Positions 17,653 to 28,258 of a stretch of 61,849 nucleotides of DNA are shown here, piece after piece; within the stretch, counting starts at the first letter, position 1, and each line of letters starts with the position of its first letter. The position numbers were made by a program, and so were the translations under genes. Location of the stretch: the NCBI RefSeq assembly GCF_000771875.1, contig NZ_JPXX01000004.1, positions 1 to 61,849 of the forward strand, given 5' to 3'. A model generated the notes under the pieces. The model was not told where the DNA came from. It saw nothing but the letters and a program-made list of their open reading frames with translations, and did not search any database. The DNA is from Gallibacterium genomosp. 1 (lineage in GTDB: Bacteria; Pseudomonadota; Gammaproteobacteria; Enterobacterales; Pasteurellaceae).

Positions 17653-17801
17653 CCTTTCACCTAATTACAAATTTTTCAAAAAATTTCTTTTTCTAATTTT
17701 TCGCTAATTTTTCATTTTTATACTTACAACCACTGAAAACGCAGAATGTCTGCTTACCCATTTGTGTTTGAAGTAACCATCATAAAAGGAGTACAAATAA
17801 A

Positions 17802-18164
17802 ATGTCTAAAATAATAAAAAAAATCGCAATGTTATCAACCGTCGCATTGTTAGCAATTGGCACAGCGCAGGTGAGTTTAGCTGATAATGATGACTTTCCT
17901 CGTTTAGAAAGCGCATTAAATGCTAGCAAAATTACACTTGTACAAGCGATTGACATTGCTACACAAAAACAGGCGGGAACCGTCGTTGAAGCCGATTTTC
18001 ATCCGCATAGAAAGGGAAATCCTTTTTATGAAGTTGAAATTTTAACTAATGACAAACAATTAAAAGAACTTCGTATTGACGCTGTTACTTCTGAGATCAT
18101 CAGAAACGAAGTGAAAGATACCGGCTGTCGTGATGGTGATAGACACCATAAACGTGGTCACTAG
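17802..18164 (+). CDS. Small periplasmic PepSY-domain protein
   Basis: 120 residues: a signal peptide (MSKIIKKIAMLSTVALLAIG to about SLA) then one PepSY domain (about 35-105) with ITLVQAIDIATQKQAGTVVEADF and YEVEILTND, and a His-rich end (DRHHKRGH). PepSY proteins often sit beside two-component systems or peptidases, but none is adjacent here; lysA is upstream and an MFS carrier downstream. AAAGGAG precedes the ATG by 10 bases. The role is unknown; the His-rich tail could bind metal. Confidence 0.8.
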   Translation: MSKIIKKIAMLSTVALLAIGTAQVSLADNDDFPRLESALNASKITLVQAIDIATQKQAGTVVEADFHPHRKGNPFYEVEILTNDKQLKELRIDAVTSEIIRNEVKDTGCRDGDRHHKRGH

Positions 18165-18218
18165 CGATTACTTATTCCAACGATCTTAAATCAACTAAAC
18201 TAAATTACCCCCAACTTT

Positions 18219-18250
18219 ACAGTAGTCGGAAACGGCTACTGTTTTTTTTT
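18219..18250 (+). terminator. Intrinsic terminator after the PepSY gene
   Basis: ACAGTAG and CTACTGT form a 7-bp stem around a 9-base loop, and the stem runs into a T-tract of nine. Confidence 0.85.
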
Positions 18251-18346
18251 AATTAAATTCCTGTTTTCTTACTGATTTGTTTCCGTTATTATCGATGTGC
18301 TTTTCACAAAAATAATATTCAATAATTTAATAAGGAAGGAATTTTT

Positions 18347-19648
18347 ATGTCTTTACGCAACACTATTGCGATGAGTTCTATGAGTGCATTTCAATGGAGC
18401 ATCGTGATTATTGCAGCCATTATGAATCTGCTTGACGGTTTTGATGTTCTCGCTCTCGCATTTACCGCCACAGCAATTCGTCAGGAATTTGCATTAAGCG
18501 GTGTTGAGCTTGGTACTCTATTAAGTGCCGGATTATTAGGAATGACTGCCGGTTCACTTTTTCTCGCACCAATAGCAGACAAAATTGGACGTAGACCATT
18601 ATTAATCATTGCGGTCTTATTATCTGCTATCGGAATGTTCGGTTCTGCCTTTACACCGAATCAACAATGGTTAGCGGTATGGCGCGTGATTACCGGTTTG
18701 GGCGTAGGCGGAATTTTAGTCGGCACCAACGTTCTAACCAGTGAATACTCCTCTCAACGTTGGCGTAGTTTAGCTATCAGTATCTATGCTGCCGGATTTG
18801 GTGTCGGTGCGGTTTTAGGAGGAATGTTTTCCGTAATGTTACAGGCCGAATATGGTTGGCGTTCTGTCTTTTTATCTGGTGCAGTGCTAACCGCAATCTG
18901 TTTAGTCATCGTTATTTTTTGGTTGCCAGAATCAATTGATTTTCTATTAGTGAAACAACCTAAAAATGCTGTTCAAAAACTCAATCGAATTACCGTGAAA
19001 ATGGGTCTAGGCGATCAATGGCAACTGCCTGAAAAAACAGTAGAAAACCACACTTCCGCTTTGCCGTTTTCACGTCTGCTGAAGCAAGATTATCTCCGCT
19101 CTACACTCCTTTTATGGACAGCATTCTTTACCATTATGTTCAGTTTCTATTTTATTAGTTCGTGGACACCAGCTTTATTAAAAGAAGCTGGAATGACAAT
19201 GGAACAAAGCGTTAGCATTGGAATGATGATTTCTCTCGGCGGTACGGTTGGCGCACTGTTTTTTGGTCTATTGGCAAGTTATTGGTCACCTAAAAAAGTA
19301 TCAGTTATTTTTACAATACTTTCAGCTCTAGTGGTTGTCTGTTTTATTCTATCCGCTTCAATCCTTTGGCTGGCAATGATTCTCGGTATTTTAGTCGGTG
19401 CCTTGATCAACGGTTGTATCAGTGGGCTTTACACTTTAAACCCTAGTGTTTATGCTGCGGAAATTCGTAGCACCGGCGTAGGCACAGCGATCGGTGTCGG
19501 ACGTATCGGAGCTATTTTAGCGCCAACCATCGCCGGCATTCTGTTAGATCAGGGTTGGGATAAGCAGAGCCTTTATATCGGCGTTGCCGTTGTGTTATTA
19601 CTCTCCACGTTGGCGTTAAGCTATCTAAAAACTTACCAAAAAGATTAA
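18347..19648 (+). CDS. MFS transporter, aromatic acid:H+ symporter type
   Basis: 433 residues with 12 membrane helices. The first helix holds LLDGFDVLALAFTATAIRQEF, typical of the AAHS family (PcaK, BenK-like), with the MFS motif ADKIGRRP at about 76-83 and a partly conserved copy in the second half. It probably imports an aromatic or other small organic acid with protons. It stands alone between two hairpins, so the substrate is not indicated. TAAGGAAGGAATTTTT precedes the ATG. Confidence 0.85.
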   Translation: MSLRNTIAMSSMSAFQWSIVIIAAIMNLLDGFDVLALAFTATAIRQEFALSGVELGTLLSAGLLGMTAGSLFLAPIADKIGRRPLLIIAVLLSAIGMFGSAFTPNQQWLAVWRVITGLGVGGILVGTNVLTSEYSSQRWRSLAISIYAAGFGVGAVLGGMFSVMLQAEYGWRSVFLSGAVLTAICLVIVIFWLPESIDFLLVKQPKNAVQKLNRITVKMGLGDQWQLPEKTVENHTSALPFSRLLKQDYLRSTLLLWTAFFTIMFSFYFISSWTPALLKEAGMTMEQSVSIGMMISLGGTVGALFFGLLASYWSPKKVSVIFTILSALVVVCFILSASILWLAMILGILVGALINGCISGLYTLNPSVYAAEIRSTGVGTAIGVGRIGAILAPTIAGILLDQGWDKQSLYIGVAVVLLLSTLALSYLKTYQKD

Positions 19649-19656
19649 TTTTTTAT

Positions 19657-19678
19657 GATGGCGTGTTGGCACGCCATC
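19657..19678 (+). terminator. Perfect 9-bp stem-loop after the MFS gene
   Basis: GATGGCGTG and CACGCCATC pair with a TTGG loop just after the stop codon. T residues precede rather than follow the stem on this strand, so it is a hairpin terminator of uncertain efficiency. Confidence 0.55.
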
Positions 19679-19776
19679 CATAAAAAGCGCAAATATTAGG
19701 TTTGATAACTAGCCATTATCAAAATCTTGGTTATACTGATTCCCTTTCTATTTCTGTTGTCACGATATAAGACTGT

Positions 19777-20472
19777 ATGCAACAAACTAAGCAAAAAATG
19801 ATGTTACAAGGCTTCAAAGATGCCTTCCCCGTGATGCTCGGTTTTATCCCTTTCGGTTTTGTTTTAGGCGCTCAAGCCGCCGCGCAACATATGAAAGTGT
19901 GGCAAGTGCCGTTTATGACCGGTGTAAATTTTGCCGGCGGTTCGGAATTTGCCGCAGTAGGATTATGGGCTTCACCCCCACCATTATTACTGATTGCAAT
20001 GGCGACCTTATTAATCAACTGTCGTCATATTTTAATGAGTGCCGCACTCACGCCTTATTTGAAAGGCATCTCCTTGCCGAAATCACTGCTGGTGCTGTTC
20101 TTTATGTGCGATGAGTGTTGGGCATTGGCATTAAATAACATCAAGCAAAACGCGTTGCGCCAGCTCAATCTACGTTATTACTTCTGTATGGCATTGTCGC
20201 TTTACAGCACTTGGATTATCTCAACGGCGGTCGGTGCTTGGTTGGGGCCGGTATTAGGCGATATTAAACAATATGGTTTTGATATGGCTTTCGTTGCCGT
20301 ATTTTTGGTGTTGCTCAAAGGAATGTGGGCGGGTTTTCGTGCGGCGATTGCTTGGTTAGTCAGTCTGTTAGTTGCAGCATTTAGTTATAAATTTATCGAT
20401 GGAGCTTGGTATGTTTTATTAGGTACTGTCAGTGGTTTAATTGTGGCTTGGTGGCTGGAGAAACACAAATGA
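19777..20472 (+). CDS. azlC: AzlC-family branched-chain amino acid exporter, large subunit
   Basis: 231 residues, strongly hydrophobic. The N-terminal GFKDAFPVMLGFIPFGFVLGAQAA motif region and the NFAGGSEFAAVGLW element are typical of AzlC/YgaZ. With AzlD it exports branched-chain amino acids. The stop overlaps the azlD start by ATGA. Confidence 0.92.
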   Translation: MQQTKQKMMLQGFKDAFPVMLGFIPFGFVLGAQAAAQHMKVWQVPFMTGVNFAGGSEFAAVGLWASPPPLLLIAMATLLINCRHILMSAALTPYLKGISLPKSLLVLFFMCDECWALALNNIKQNALRQLNLRYYFCMALSLYSTWIISTAVGAWLGPVLGDIKQYGFDMAFVAVFLVLLKGMWAGFRAAIAWLVSLLVAAFSYKFIDGAWYVLLGTVSGLIVAWWLEKHK

Positions 20473-20762
20473 GTTGGGAAGTATTAACTATTCTATCTAT
20501 GGCAGCGGTAACCTATTCGACTCGGCTTCTCGGTTTCTTTTTACTACAAAAGAAACAATTAAGTCCGACAGCAAAAAACTTATTGGCTCAAGTACCAGCG
20601 TGCGTACTAATTTCTGTTATTGCGCCGGAATTTACTAGCAGTAATCCAGCGGACTGGATCGGATTAATCATCACCTTTTTAGCGGCAATCCGTTTTTCAT
20701 TTTTACCAACTGTTATTATCGGCATTATAGCAACCGGGATTGCTAGACATTTTCTTGGTTAA
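20469..20762 (+). CDS. azlD: AzlD-family exporter, small subunit
   Basis: 97 residues from the ATG at 20469, which overlaps the azlC stop (ATGA). A longer upstream frame exists but has no matching start in the family. Three to four membrane segments, with YSTRLLGFFLL early in the protein. It partners AzlC. Confidence 0.9.
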   Translation: MSWEVLTILSMAAVTYSTRLLGFFLLQKKQLSPTAKNLLAQVPACVLISVIAPEFTSSNPADWIGLIITFLAAIRFSFLPTVIIGIIATGIARHFLG

Positions 20763-20839
20763 TTCGGTTCAGCTATTCCGCCAATCGGTGGCAAATGCTA
20801 GAATACCGCCAATTTTTTTGTTTTTAATGGAATTTTGTT

Positions 20840-22546
20840 ATGCGTACTAGTCAATATTTACTTTCAACCTTAAAAGAAACTCCAACTGATGCCGAAGTAG
20901 TCAGTCATCAATTAATGTTACGCGCAGGTATGATCCGTAAACTTGCTGCCGGTTTATACACTTGGTTGCCAACCGGTGTTCGCGTATTGAAAAAAGTGGA
21001 AAATATTGTGCGTGAAGAGATGAATAAAAGCGGTGCTATTGAAGTAATAATGCCGGTAGTTCAACCAGCTGATCTCTGGCAGGAATCTCATCGTTGGGAG
21101 CAATACGGCCCTGAATTACTCCGCTTTACCGATCGTGGCGACCGCCCATTCGTACTTGGCCCGACCCACGAAGAAGTCATCACCGATTTAGCTCGCCGTG
21201 AATTATCTTCTTATAAACAGTTGCCTATCAATCTTTATCAAATTCAAACTAAATTCCGTGATGAAGTCCGCCCACGTTTCGGGGTAATGCGTTCTCGTGA
21301 ATTTATTATGAAAGATGGCTACTCTTTCCACTTGGATCGAGAAAGTCTACAACAGACTTATGATGTAATGCACCAAACTTACTGCAATATTTTCAATCGT
21401 TTAGGCTTAGATTTCCGTCCTGTTCAGGCGGATAACGGTTCTATCGGCGGCAGTGGCTCTCACGAATTCCAAGTGTTAGCAGATAGCGGAGAAGATGACA
21501 TTGTCTTCTCTACCGAATCTGATTATGCTGCGAATATTGAAATGGCGGAAGCAGTTGCATTAGGCGAACGTCAAGCGGCAACAGAAGAACTTCGTATCGT
21601 TGATACACCGAATGCCAAAACAATTGCAGCATTAGTAGAACAGTTCAATTTACCGATTGAAAAAACCGTAAAAACCTTAATTGTAAAAGGTGAAGAAGAG
21701 GGCAAACTGATTGCACTACTCGTTCGTGGTGATCACGAATTAAATGAAGTTAAAGCAGAAAAATTGCCTCAAGTTGCTGCACCATTAACTTTTGCTACAG
21801 AAGAAGAAATTCGTGCCGCTGTCGGCGCCGGTCCGGGTTCATTAGGGCCACTTAATCTGCCATTGGAAATTGTCATTGATCGTACCGTTGCCAATATGAG
21901 CGACTTCGGTGCCGGTGCGAATATTGATGGAAAACACTATTTTGGTATTAACTGGGATCGTGATTTGCCAACGCCACAAATTGCCGATATCCGCAATGTA
22001 GTAGAAGGCGATCCAAGCCCTTGTGGTAAAGGAACCTTGTTAATTAAACGTGGTATTGAAGTTGGCCATATTTTCCAACTTGGTAAAAAATATTCCGAAG
22101 CTATGAAAGCTACTGTACAAGGCGAAGACGGCAAACCCCAAACAATGATGATGGGCTGTTACGGTATTGGTATTACTCGTGTGGTGGCAGCCGCAATTGA
22201 GCAAAGCCACGATGAACGAGGTATTATTTGGAGCGACACGCTTGCCCCATTCCAAGTGGCAATTGTGCCAATGAATATGCATAAATCAACCGCCGTACAA
22301 CAATATGCAGAAGAGCTTTATCAAACTCTGTTAAAACAAGGTATTGAAGTATTATTTGATGACCGCAAAGAGCGTCCCGGAGTGATGTTTGCTGATATGG
22401 AATTAATCGGTATTCCACATATGATTATTATCGGTGAAAAAAACCTCGAAAAAGGTGAAATTGAATATAAATCTCGTCGTAGTGGTGAAAAACAGATGGT
22501 TGATAAACAACAACTTGTTAAATTTATTACAGAAAAATTGAAATAA
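20840..22546 (+). CDS. proS: Prolyl-tRNA synthetase (bacterial type)
   Basis: 568 residues. Class II motifs are visible: motif 2 region [21 protein letters not shown], motif 3 [14 protein letters not shown], and the inserted YbaK-like editing domain (about 225-390) with [16 protein letters not shown] just before it. It charges tRNA-Pro and clears Ala-tRNA-Pro. It is a single gene with a terminator after it. Confidence 0.98.
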   Translation: MRTSQYLLSTLKETPTDAEVVSHQLMLRAGMIRKLAAGLYTWLPTGVRVLKKVENIVREEMNKSGAIEVIMPVVQPADLWQESHRWEQYGPELLRFTDRGDRPFVLGPTHEEVITDLARRELSSYKQLPINLYQIQTKFRDEVRPRFGVMRSREFIMKDGYSFHLDRESLQQTYDVMHQTYCNIFNRLGLDFRPVQADNGSIGGSGSHEFQVLADSGEDDIVFSTESDYAANIEMAEAVALGERQAATEELRIVDTPNAKTIAALVEQFNLPIEKTVKTLIVKGEEEGKLIALLVRGDHELNEVKAEKLPQVAAPLTFATEEEIRAAVGAGPGSLGPLNLPLEIVIDRTVANMSDFGAGANIDGKHYFGINWDRDLPTPQIADIRNVVEGDPSPCGKGTLLIKRGIEVGHIFQLGKKYSEAMKATVQGEDGKPQTMMMGCYGIGITRVVAAAIEQSHDERGIIWSDTLAPFQVAIVPMNMHKSTAVQQYAEELYQTLLKQGIEVLFDDRKERPGVMFADMELIGIPHMIIIGEKNLEKGEIEYKSRRSGEKQMVDKQQLVKFITEKLK

Positions 22547-22566
22547 TGTTATATCGTTTATATGAT

Positions 22567-22596
22567 GGGCTTGGTTATACCAAGCCCTTTGTATTT
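22567..22596 (+). terminator. Intrinsic terminator after proS
   Basis: GGGCTTGG and CCAAGCCC form a perfect 8-bp stem with a TTATA loop, followed by TTTGTATTT. Confidence 0.85.
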
Positions 22597-22773
22597 AAGC
22601 GAAATACCATAAAAATGTTCCAAATTATAAAACAACACATAAAAACATTATGCTATGAATTTATAGTTACATCTTTTCCGAATTAAATACATTTTTACAG
22701 CTGCAAACAGACAGGACTTTCAACCACTAAGGAAATTCTGATAAAAGACATTTCATAATTACAGGAGTAAACA

Positions 22774-23031
22774 ATGTCAAAAATACAACGTTATCGTCAA
22801 GCCACAAAAGAAGCAAAAATAACGCTGCTGTTAGCCATTCTTTATGTTATTGGTTGGTGTATATGTGCTTATTTGCCTGAAAACAGCAGTGGTCCTTTAG
22901 GTTTTCCGTTATGGTTTGAATTAGCTTGTATCTATTTACCGATTCTCTTTATTGTAGTTTGCCATTGGGTAATTAAAATTTTCTTTCAGGAAATTTCTCT
23001 TGAAAACAGCGATGATAAGGAGTTGCAATGA
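22774..23031 (+). CDS. yhdT: YhdT-family small membrane protein
   Basis: 85 residues with two membrane segments (DUF997). YhdT genes sit before panF across Gammaproteobacteria, and the stop here overlaps the panF start by ATGA. It is probably an accessory of PanF; the biochemical role is unknown. ACAGGAGTAAACA precedes the ATG. Confidence 0.9.
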   Translation: MSKIQRYRQATKEAKITLLLAILYVIGWCICAYLPENSSGPLGFPLWFELACIYLPILFIVVCHWVIKIFFQEISLENSDDKELQ

Positions 23032-24479
23032 ATTTAGGTGTTATTTTCCCCCTTGTCATTTATTTAGCCTTTATTTTCGGCGCAGCATTGTATGCTTATA
23101 GCAAACGGCATCAAGGTGATTTTTTAACGGAATACTATGTCGGAAATCGTTCTATGACAGGTTTCGTATTGGCAATGACCACTGCTGCAACTTATGCCAG
23201 TGCCAGTTCTTTTGTCGGCGGTCCGGGAGCAGCTTATAAATTCGGTTTAGGCTGGGTATTATTAGCAATGATCCAAGTGCCGGTTGTCTGGTTAGCTTTA
23301 GGCACACTCGGTAAAAAATTCGCTATATTATCTCGTGAAACCAATGCACTCACCATCAATGATATTCTCTTTTATCGCTATAAAAATAAATATTTAGTCT
23401 GGATCTCCTGCTTTGCACTATTGGTGGCTTTTTTTGCAGCAATGACCGTGCAATTTATCGGTGGTGCACGTTTATTGGAAACTACTATCGGCTTAACTTA
23501 TACACAAGCATTATTAATTTTCGCCATTACTGTCGGTTTATATACCTTTATCGGTGGCTTCCGTGCTGTAGTGTTAACCGATACTATTCAAGGCACAGTA
23601 ATGATCCTTGGTACTATTATTCTCTTATTAGGTGTCATCTATGCCGCCGGAGGTATTGAAAAAGCGATGACTACTCTCAGCGAAATTGATCCTGCACTCG
23701 TTTCTCCTTATGGCCCGAACGAAATGTTAAGTTTCTCTTTTATGGCTTCATTCTGGGTTTTAGTCTGCTTTGGCGTCATCGGATTACCACATACTGCCGT
23801 GCGTTGTATGTCTTATAAAGACAGCAAGGCATTACATCGAGGAATGATTATCGGCACAATTGTTTTGACAATTGTAATGTTCGGAATGCATCTCGCTGGG
23901 GCATTGGGAAGAGCGGTTATTCCTGATTTAACTATCCCCGATCAAGTCATTCCGGCATTAATGGTAAAAGTATTGCCACCAATTATTGCCGGCATTTTCC
24001 TCGCTGCACCAATGTCTGCCATTATGTCAACCATTGATGCTCAACTTATTCAATCTTCCTCTATTTTTGTAAAGGATCTTTATCTTTCCGCCAAACCTGA
24101 AGCGGCAAAAGATCAGAAAAAAATCAGCCGTTTCTCAACTGTATTGACGCTGACGTTAAGCGCATTATTAGTGCTTGCCGCATTAAATCCACCTGATATG
24201 ATTATTTGGCTCAATTTATTTGCTTTCGGCGGTTTGGAAGCTGCCTTTTTATGGGTTATTATTCTCGGACTTTATTGGGATAAAGCCAACGCTTACGGTG
24301 GAATCGCATCGATGATCACCGGTCTTGGTGTTTATATTGGCTTTACTACCGCAGCGATTAAACCATTCGGATTACATGCAATCGTGCCTTCACTTGCACT
24401 GGGTTTAATCGCTTTTTTAATTGCAAACAAATTTGGTGAAAAACAGATAAAGGATAATTATGGCTTGGCTACAAATTAG
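23028..24479 (+). CDS. panF: Sodium/pantothenate symporter
   Basis: 483 residues of the sodium:solute symporter family with about 13 membrane helices. [20 protein letters not shown] near residue 50 and [17 protein letters not shown] near 185 are family signatures. It imports pantothenate with Na+. Its end overlaps prmA by 20 bases, so yhdT-panF-prmA is one unit. Confidence 0.96.
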   Translation: MNLGVIFPLVIYLAFIFGAALYAYSKRHQGDFLTEYYVGNRSMTGFVLAMTTAATYASASSFVGGPGAAYKFGLGWVLLAMIQVPVVWLALGTLGKKFAILSRETNALTINDILFYRYKNKYLVWISCFALLVAFFAAMTVQFIGGARLLETTIGLTYTQALLIFAITVGLYTFIGGFRAVVLTDTIQGTVMILGTIILLLGVIYAAGGIEKAMTTLSEIDPALVSPYGPNEMLSFSFMASFWVLVCFGVIGLPHTAVRCMSYKDSKALHRGMIIGTIVLTIVMFGMHLAGALGRAVIPDLTIPDQVIPALMVKVLPPIIAGIFLAAPMSAIMSTIDAQLIQSSSIFVKDLYLSAKPEAAKDQKKISRFSTVLTLTLSALLVLAALNPPDMIIWLNLFAFGGLEAAFLWVIILGLYWDKANAYGGIASMITGLGVYIGFTTAAIKPFGLHAIVPSLALGLIAFLIANKFGEKQIKDNYGLATN

Positions 24480-25341
24480 ATTAAACAGCACAAATGAACT
24501 GGCAGAACAACTTAGTGATTGTTTAGAAGAGTTAGGTGCGGTATCCGTTACCTTTATGGATAGCAAAGATACGCCGATTTTTGAACCATTACCCGGAGAA
24601 ACTCGTCTTTGGGGAAATACCGATGTAATGGCATTGTTCGATGCAGAAACTGATATGCAAGAGATTGTTGCAGCCTTGCGTGAACAGGGACAAATTCAGC
24701 AACAAACGGCTTACAAAATTGAGCAAATCGAAGACAAAGATTGGGAACGTGAATGGATGGATAATTTCCATCCGCTTAAATTCGGCAAAAGATTATGGAT
24801 CTGCCCAAGCTGGCGTGAAATTCCTGATCCAACCGCCGTTAATGTGATGTTAGATCCGGGTCTTGCGTTTGGCACCGGCACACATCCAACAACCGCCCTC
24901 TGTTTAGAGTGGCTTGATTCCCTTGATTTACAAGATAAAACTATTATTGATTTCGGTTGTGGTTCTGGCATTCTCGCTATTGCCGCCCTAAAATTGGGAG
25001 CAAAAAACGCAATAGGTATTGATATTGATCCACAAGCGATCCAAGCCAGTCGTGAAAATGCTAAACGCAACGGTGTAGAAGATCGTTTACAGCTCTATCT
25101 TTCTGCCGATACACCGAACGATCTTAAAGCAGATGTAGTTGTTGCCAATATTCTAGCCGGCCCATTAAAAGAACTTGCACCTATCATCTCATCATTAGTG
25201 ATTCCTCAGGGAAAACTCGGACTTTCCGGCGTGTTATTCACACAAAGTGAAGCGGTCGCCGCAGCTTATGCCGATCAATTCGAACTCGATCCGATAGCGG
25301 AGCGTGAAGAGTGGTGTCGAATCACCGGCAACAAAAAGTAA
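24460..25341 (+). CDS. prmA: Ribosomal protein L11 methyltransferase
   Basis: 293 residues. An N-terminal substrate-binding domain is followed by the SAM-binding part with [34 protein letters not shown] and [10 protein letters not shown]. It trimethylates L11. The ATG has AAGGATAATT upstream, inside the panF end. Confidence 0.97.
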   Translation: MAWLQIRLNSTNELAEQLSDCLEELGAVSVTFMDSKDTPIFEPLPGETRLWGNTDVMALFDAETDMQEIVAALREQGQIQQQTAYKIEQIEDKDWEREWMDNFHPLKFGKRLWICPSWREIPDPTAVNVMLDPGLAFGTGTHPTTALCLEWLDSLDLQDKTIIDFGCGSGILAIAALKLGAKNAIGIDIDPQAIQASRENAKRNGVEDRLQLYLSADTPNDLKADVVVANILAGPLKELAPIISSLVIPQGKLGLSGVLFTQSEAVAAAYADQFELDPIAEREEWCRITGNKK

Positions 25342-25345
25342 CCAA

Positions 25346-25370
25346 TTTTTATAACCTTTAGTTATAAAAA
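25346..25370 (+). terminator. AT-rich terminator-like hairpin after prmA
   Basis: TTTTTATAAC and GTTATAAAAA pair around a 5-base loop. Low GC makes it a weak terminator candidate. Confidence 0.45.
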
Positions 25371-25388
25371 AATACAATCAGCTATTTT

Positions 25389-25426
25389 AACTCTTTGGAT
25401 AGTCACGTTAGACTGCTCAAAGAGTT
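25389..25426 (+). terminator. Nested stem-loop in the leader of the amino-acid binding protein gene
   Basis: AACTCTTTG and CAAAGAGTT form an outer stem, and AGTC/GACT a short inner stem. It is followed by TTTTAAAACATTTT. It may terminate the prmA unit or fold in the 5' leader of the next gene, 26 bases downstream. Confidence 0.45.
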
Positions 25427-25451
25427 TTAAAACATTTTAAGGAAAATAGTG

Positions 25452-26264
25452 ATGAAAACGATTAAACAATACTTAAAAACTACATTTTTAGTTACATTAA
25501 GCTTTGCTTTAGCTCAATCCGCATTTGCATTAAGCAACGAAGAAGCGGCTGCCGATTTAGCCAAACGTGTTAACGACAAAGGCACAATCGTGGTCGGTAC
25601 CGAAGGTACCTATCCTCCATTTACTTACCACGATGAATCAGGAAAATTGACCGGATATGATGTTGAATTAGCTCGCCTAGTAGCCAGCGAACTCGGAGTG
25701 AAAGTAGAATTCAAAGAAACGCAATGGGATGCAATGCTTTCCGGATTAAATAACCACCGCTTTGATCTTGTCGCCAATCAGGTTGCATTAACTACACCTG
25801 AACGCCGTGCAAAATATGACAAATCCCTAGAATATAGCTATTCCGGTGCAGTTGCCGTAGCACGCAAAGGCGACCAACGTATTAAAGAGTGGGCGGATCT
25901 TAAAGGATTAAAATCAGCACAATCTTTTACCAGTAACTATGGTGAATTAGCCACCAAAAACGGTGCGGAAATTATCGGGGTTGACGGTTTGGCTCAAGCA
26001 TTACAATTAGTGTTACAGAATCGAGCCGATGTAACTTTAAATGACCGTTTAGCGGTGTTAGATTTCTTACACAAACATCCGAATGCAAATCTTGAAATTG
26101 TTCTACGCGATAAAAACCAACTCGGTTCAGGTTTTATCTTTAATAAAGGCAATACTGCCGCGATTGAGAAAGTAAATGCCGCCATTGAGAAATTGAAAAA
26201 AGAGGGAAAATTAAAACAGCTGTCAGAACAATTTTTCGGTGAAGATGTTTCCACTATTCAGTAA
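25452..26264 (+). CDS. Amino-acid ABC transporter binding protein, cystine-type
   Basis: 270 residues from the ATG at 25452 (a GTG just before it is an alternative). A signal peptide ends near SAFA, and the family-3 solute-binding domain shows VGTEGTYPPFTYHD, LTGYDVELARLVA and FKETQWDAMLSGL. The last segments match TcyJ/FliY cystine receptors. No permease or ATPase follows; a matching pair without a receptor lies at 57651-59146. AAGGAAAATA precedes the start. Confidence 0.85.
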   Translation: MKTIKQYLKTTFLVTLSFALAQSAFALSNEEAAADLAKRVNDKGTIVVGTEGTYPPFTYHDESGKLTGYDVELARLVASELGVKVEFKETQWDAMLSGLNNHRFDLVANQVALTTPERRAKYDKSLEYSYSGAVAVARKGDQRIKEWADLKGLKSAQSFTSNYGELATKNGAEIIGVDGLAQALQLVLQNRADVTLNDRLAVLDFLHKHPNANLEIVLRDKNQLGSGFIFNKGNTAAIEKVNAAIEKLKKEGKLKQLSEQFFGEDVSTIQ

Positions 26265-26298
26265 AAACCTTTTATCAAAACACCTTTATTAATAATAG

Positions 26299-26341
26299 AC
26301 TGCCCTTATAGATTAAAATCCTATAGGGGCAGTTGTTTTAT
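26299..26341 (+). terminator. Intrinsic terminator after the binding-protein gene
   Basis: ACTGCCCTTATAG and CTATAGGGGCAGT form a 13-bp stem with one G-T pair and a 9-base loop, followed by TGTTTTAT. Confidence 0.85.
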
Positions 26342-26364
26342 AGAAAGATTTTTATTGGTCAAAA

Positions 26365-26415
26365 TACATTATTAACAATATGAACTAACATCGCCACCAC
26401 ACTATTAATAATGTA
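26365..26415. repeat. Inverted repeat upstream of yihY
   Basis: TACATTATTAA (26365-26375) and TTAATAATGTA (26405-26415) are perfect 11-bp arms around a 29-base spacer, immediately upstream of the yihY start region. It may be an operator; no regulator is known. Confidence 0.5.
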
Positions 26416-26451
26416 CAATTTTAACGACATTACTGAACATCAAGGAAAATT

Positions 26452-27381
26452 ATGCAGAAATTCTTACAACACCTTATTCAGCATCTCATTATTTTAATTA
26501 AAGTTTTTTCATATAAATTCAACCAGAACAAGTTATCGCAAGCGGCAGGTTATTTAACTTACAGCACAACATTGGCAATAGTGCCATTATTAATGGTAAT
26601 TTTTGCCTTTTTTGCTGCCTTTCCGGTATTCAACGATGTGGTGCAGGATTTCCAACAATTTATTTTCTCTAATTTTGCCCCCTCAGTTAGCCATACTGTT
26701 GAACAATACATAACCGTTTTTATTGCTAACACAAAAAAAATGAGTGGAATCAGTATTATCGGCTTAATTATTGTAGCACTGATGTTGATTAAATCGATTG
26801 ATACTACGCTTAATGATATTTGGTCAAACAGCAAAAAACGCTCAACACTCTACTCCTTTTCTATCTACTGGATGATTCTGACATTAGGACCAATTTTTAT
26901 CGCCACTAGTATCGGCGTGAGTTCCTATCTCTTTTCCAGCACATTTTTCACCTATAAAACCGGTCTGCCGTTCGGACTAAAATTACTTAGTTTTGTGCCA
27001 TTTCTTCTCTCTTGGTTAGCATTCACCTGCATTTATACAATTGTGCCGAACACCAAAGTAAATGTAAAACACGCTGCCTGCGGCGCCTTAATCGCGGCAA
27101 TTTTCTTCACTCTCGGTAAAGCCTGTTTTACTTGGTATATGAAATCATTTCCCTCTTACCAGCTAATTTACGGTGCGTTAGCTACACTGCCGATTATGAT
27201 TTTGTGGATACACCTCAGTTGGACATTTATTCTGCTAGGAGCTCAATTAACAGCGGTATTGGATGATTTGGATAAAATGAAAAAACGTTATTCTGATCAA
27301 GATTTAACTTATATTTATCAAAAAATTAGATTAGACAATTCACAGGAAAACAGCAATGATTGCACTGATTCAACGCGTTAA
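26452..27381 (+). CDS. yihY: YihY/BrkB-family inner-membrane protein
   Basis: 309 residues with six hydrophobic segments. [23 protein letters not shown] opens the family domain and [18 protein letters not shown] closes it. These UPF0761 proteins were once named ribonuclease BN in error; their transport or other role is not settled. CAAGGAAAATT precedes the ATG. The end overlaps dtd by 26 bases. Confidence 0.88.
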   Translation: MQKFLQHLIQHLIILIKVFSYKFNQNKLSQAAGYLTYSTTLAIVPLLMVIFAFFAAFPVFNDVVQDFQQFIFSNFAPSVSHTVEQYITVFIANTKKMSGISIIGLIIVALMLIKSIDTTLNDIWSNSKKRSTLYSFSIYWMILTLGPIFIATSIGVSSYLFSSTFFTYKTGLPFGLKLLSFVPFLLSWLAFTCIYTIVPNTKVNVKHAACGALIAAIFFTLGKACFTWYMKSFPSYQLIYGALATLPIMILWIHLSWTFILLGAQLTAVLDDLDKMKKRYSDQDLTYIYQKIRLDNSQENSNDCTDSTR

Positions 27382-27790
27382 AAATGCAAATGTTAAAGTT
27401 AATCAAACTATTGTTGGCGAAATCGAGCAAGGTATTTTAGTGCTGCTTGGTGTAGAACAGGGTGATGATCAAAACAAAGCTGATCGCCTTGCTGAAAAAG
27501 TATTGAATTATCGCATTTTCAGCGATGAAAACGGCAAAATGAATTTAAATGTACAACAAATTCAGGGCGAATTATTAGTCGTTTCACAATTTACCTTAGC
27601 TGCCGACACTAAAAAAGGGTTACGACCAAGTTTCAGCCGATCTGGCGATCCTGAATCAGCACAAGTACTTTATCACTATTTTGTAGAAAAATGTCGTGAA
27701 AATATACCAGTACAAACCGGACAATTTGCCGCTGATATGCAAGTATCGTTAATCAATGATGGACCGGTCACATTTTGGTTACAGGTTTAA
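27356..27790 (+). CDS. dtd: D-aminoacyl-tRNA deacylase
   Basis: 144 residues, normal length. The signature [17 protein letters not shown] and the end motif [10 protein letters not shown], which form the cross-subunit active site, are present. It frees tRNA from D-amino acids and from glycine charged to tRNA-Ala. It is translated from within the yihY end with CAGGAAAACAGCA upstream. Confidence 0.96.
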   Translation: MIALIQRVKNANVKVNQTIVGEIEQGILVLLGVEQGDDQNKADRLAEKVLNYRIFSDENGKMNLNVQQIQGELLVVSQFTLAADTKKGLRPSFSRSGDPESAQVLYHYFVEKCRENIPVQTGQFAADMQVSLINDGPVTFWLQV

Positions 27791-27835
27791 AATTGACCTT
27801 AATGATAACGGATTGCCTATTAATCAAATAATTAA

Positions 27836-27861
27836 AAAACCCTCGCATAAACGAGGGTTTT
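27836..27861. terminator. Bidirectional terminator between dtd and rplS
   Basis: AAAACCCTCG and CGAGGGTTTT form a 10-bp stem with a 6-base loop, with T-runs on both strands, between convergent genes. Confidence 0.9.
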
Positions 27862-27878
27862 GAAAAAGCATTTTAAAA

Positions 27879-28226
27879 TTAGTTTAAACGCTCTTTAATA
27901 CGTGCAGATTTACCGCTACGTTCACGTAAGTAGTAAAGTTTAGCTTTACGAACCGCACCTTTACGTTTTACAGTGATGCTATCAACGATTGGAGAGTGAG
28001 TTTGGAAAACACGTTCAACCCCAACACCGTTTGACACTTTACGTAGAGTAAATGCTGAATGCAAGCCACGGTTACGAATTGCAATAACCACACCTTCGAA
28101 CGCTTGCAAACGTCTTTTACTACCTTCAACAACCCATACTTTCACTTCCAATGTGTCACCAGGACGGAAGCTTGGCACGTTTTGCTTTAATTGTTCTTGT
28201 TCAAGTTGTTTAATAATGTTACTCAT
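27879..28226 (-). CDS. rplS: 50S ribosomal protein L19
   Basis: 115 residues, full length. [15 protein letters not shown] and [14 protein letters not shown] are L19 hallmarks. Last gene of the rpsP-rimM-trmD-rplS operon. Confidence 0.98.
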   Translation of the reverse strand: MSNIIKQLEQEQLKQNVPSFRPGDTLEVKVWVVEGSKRRLQAFEGVVIAIRNRGLHSAFTLRKVSNGVGVERVFQTHSPIVDSITVKRKGAVRKAKLYYLRERSGKSARIKERLN

Positions 28227-28258
28227 AATAAATACCTTATTCCTAGATGTAACTGAAT

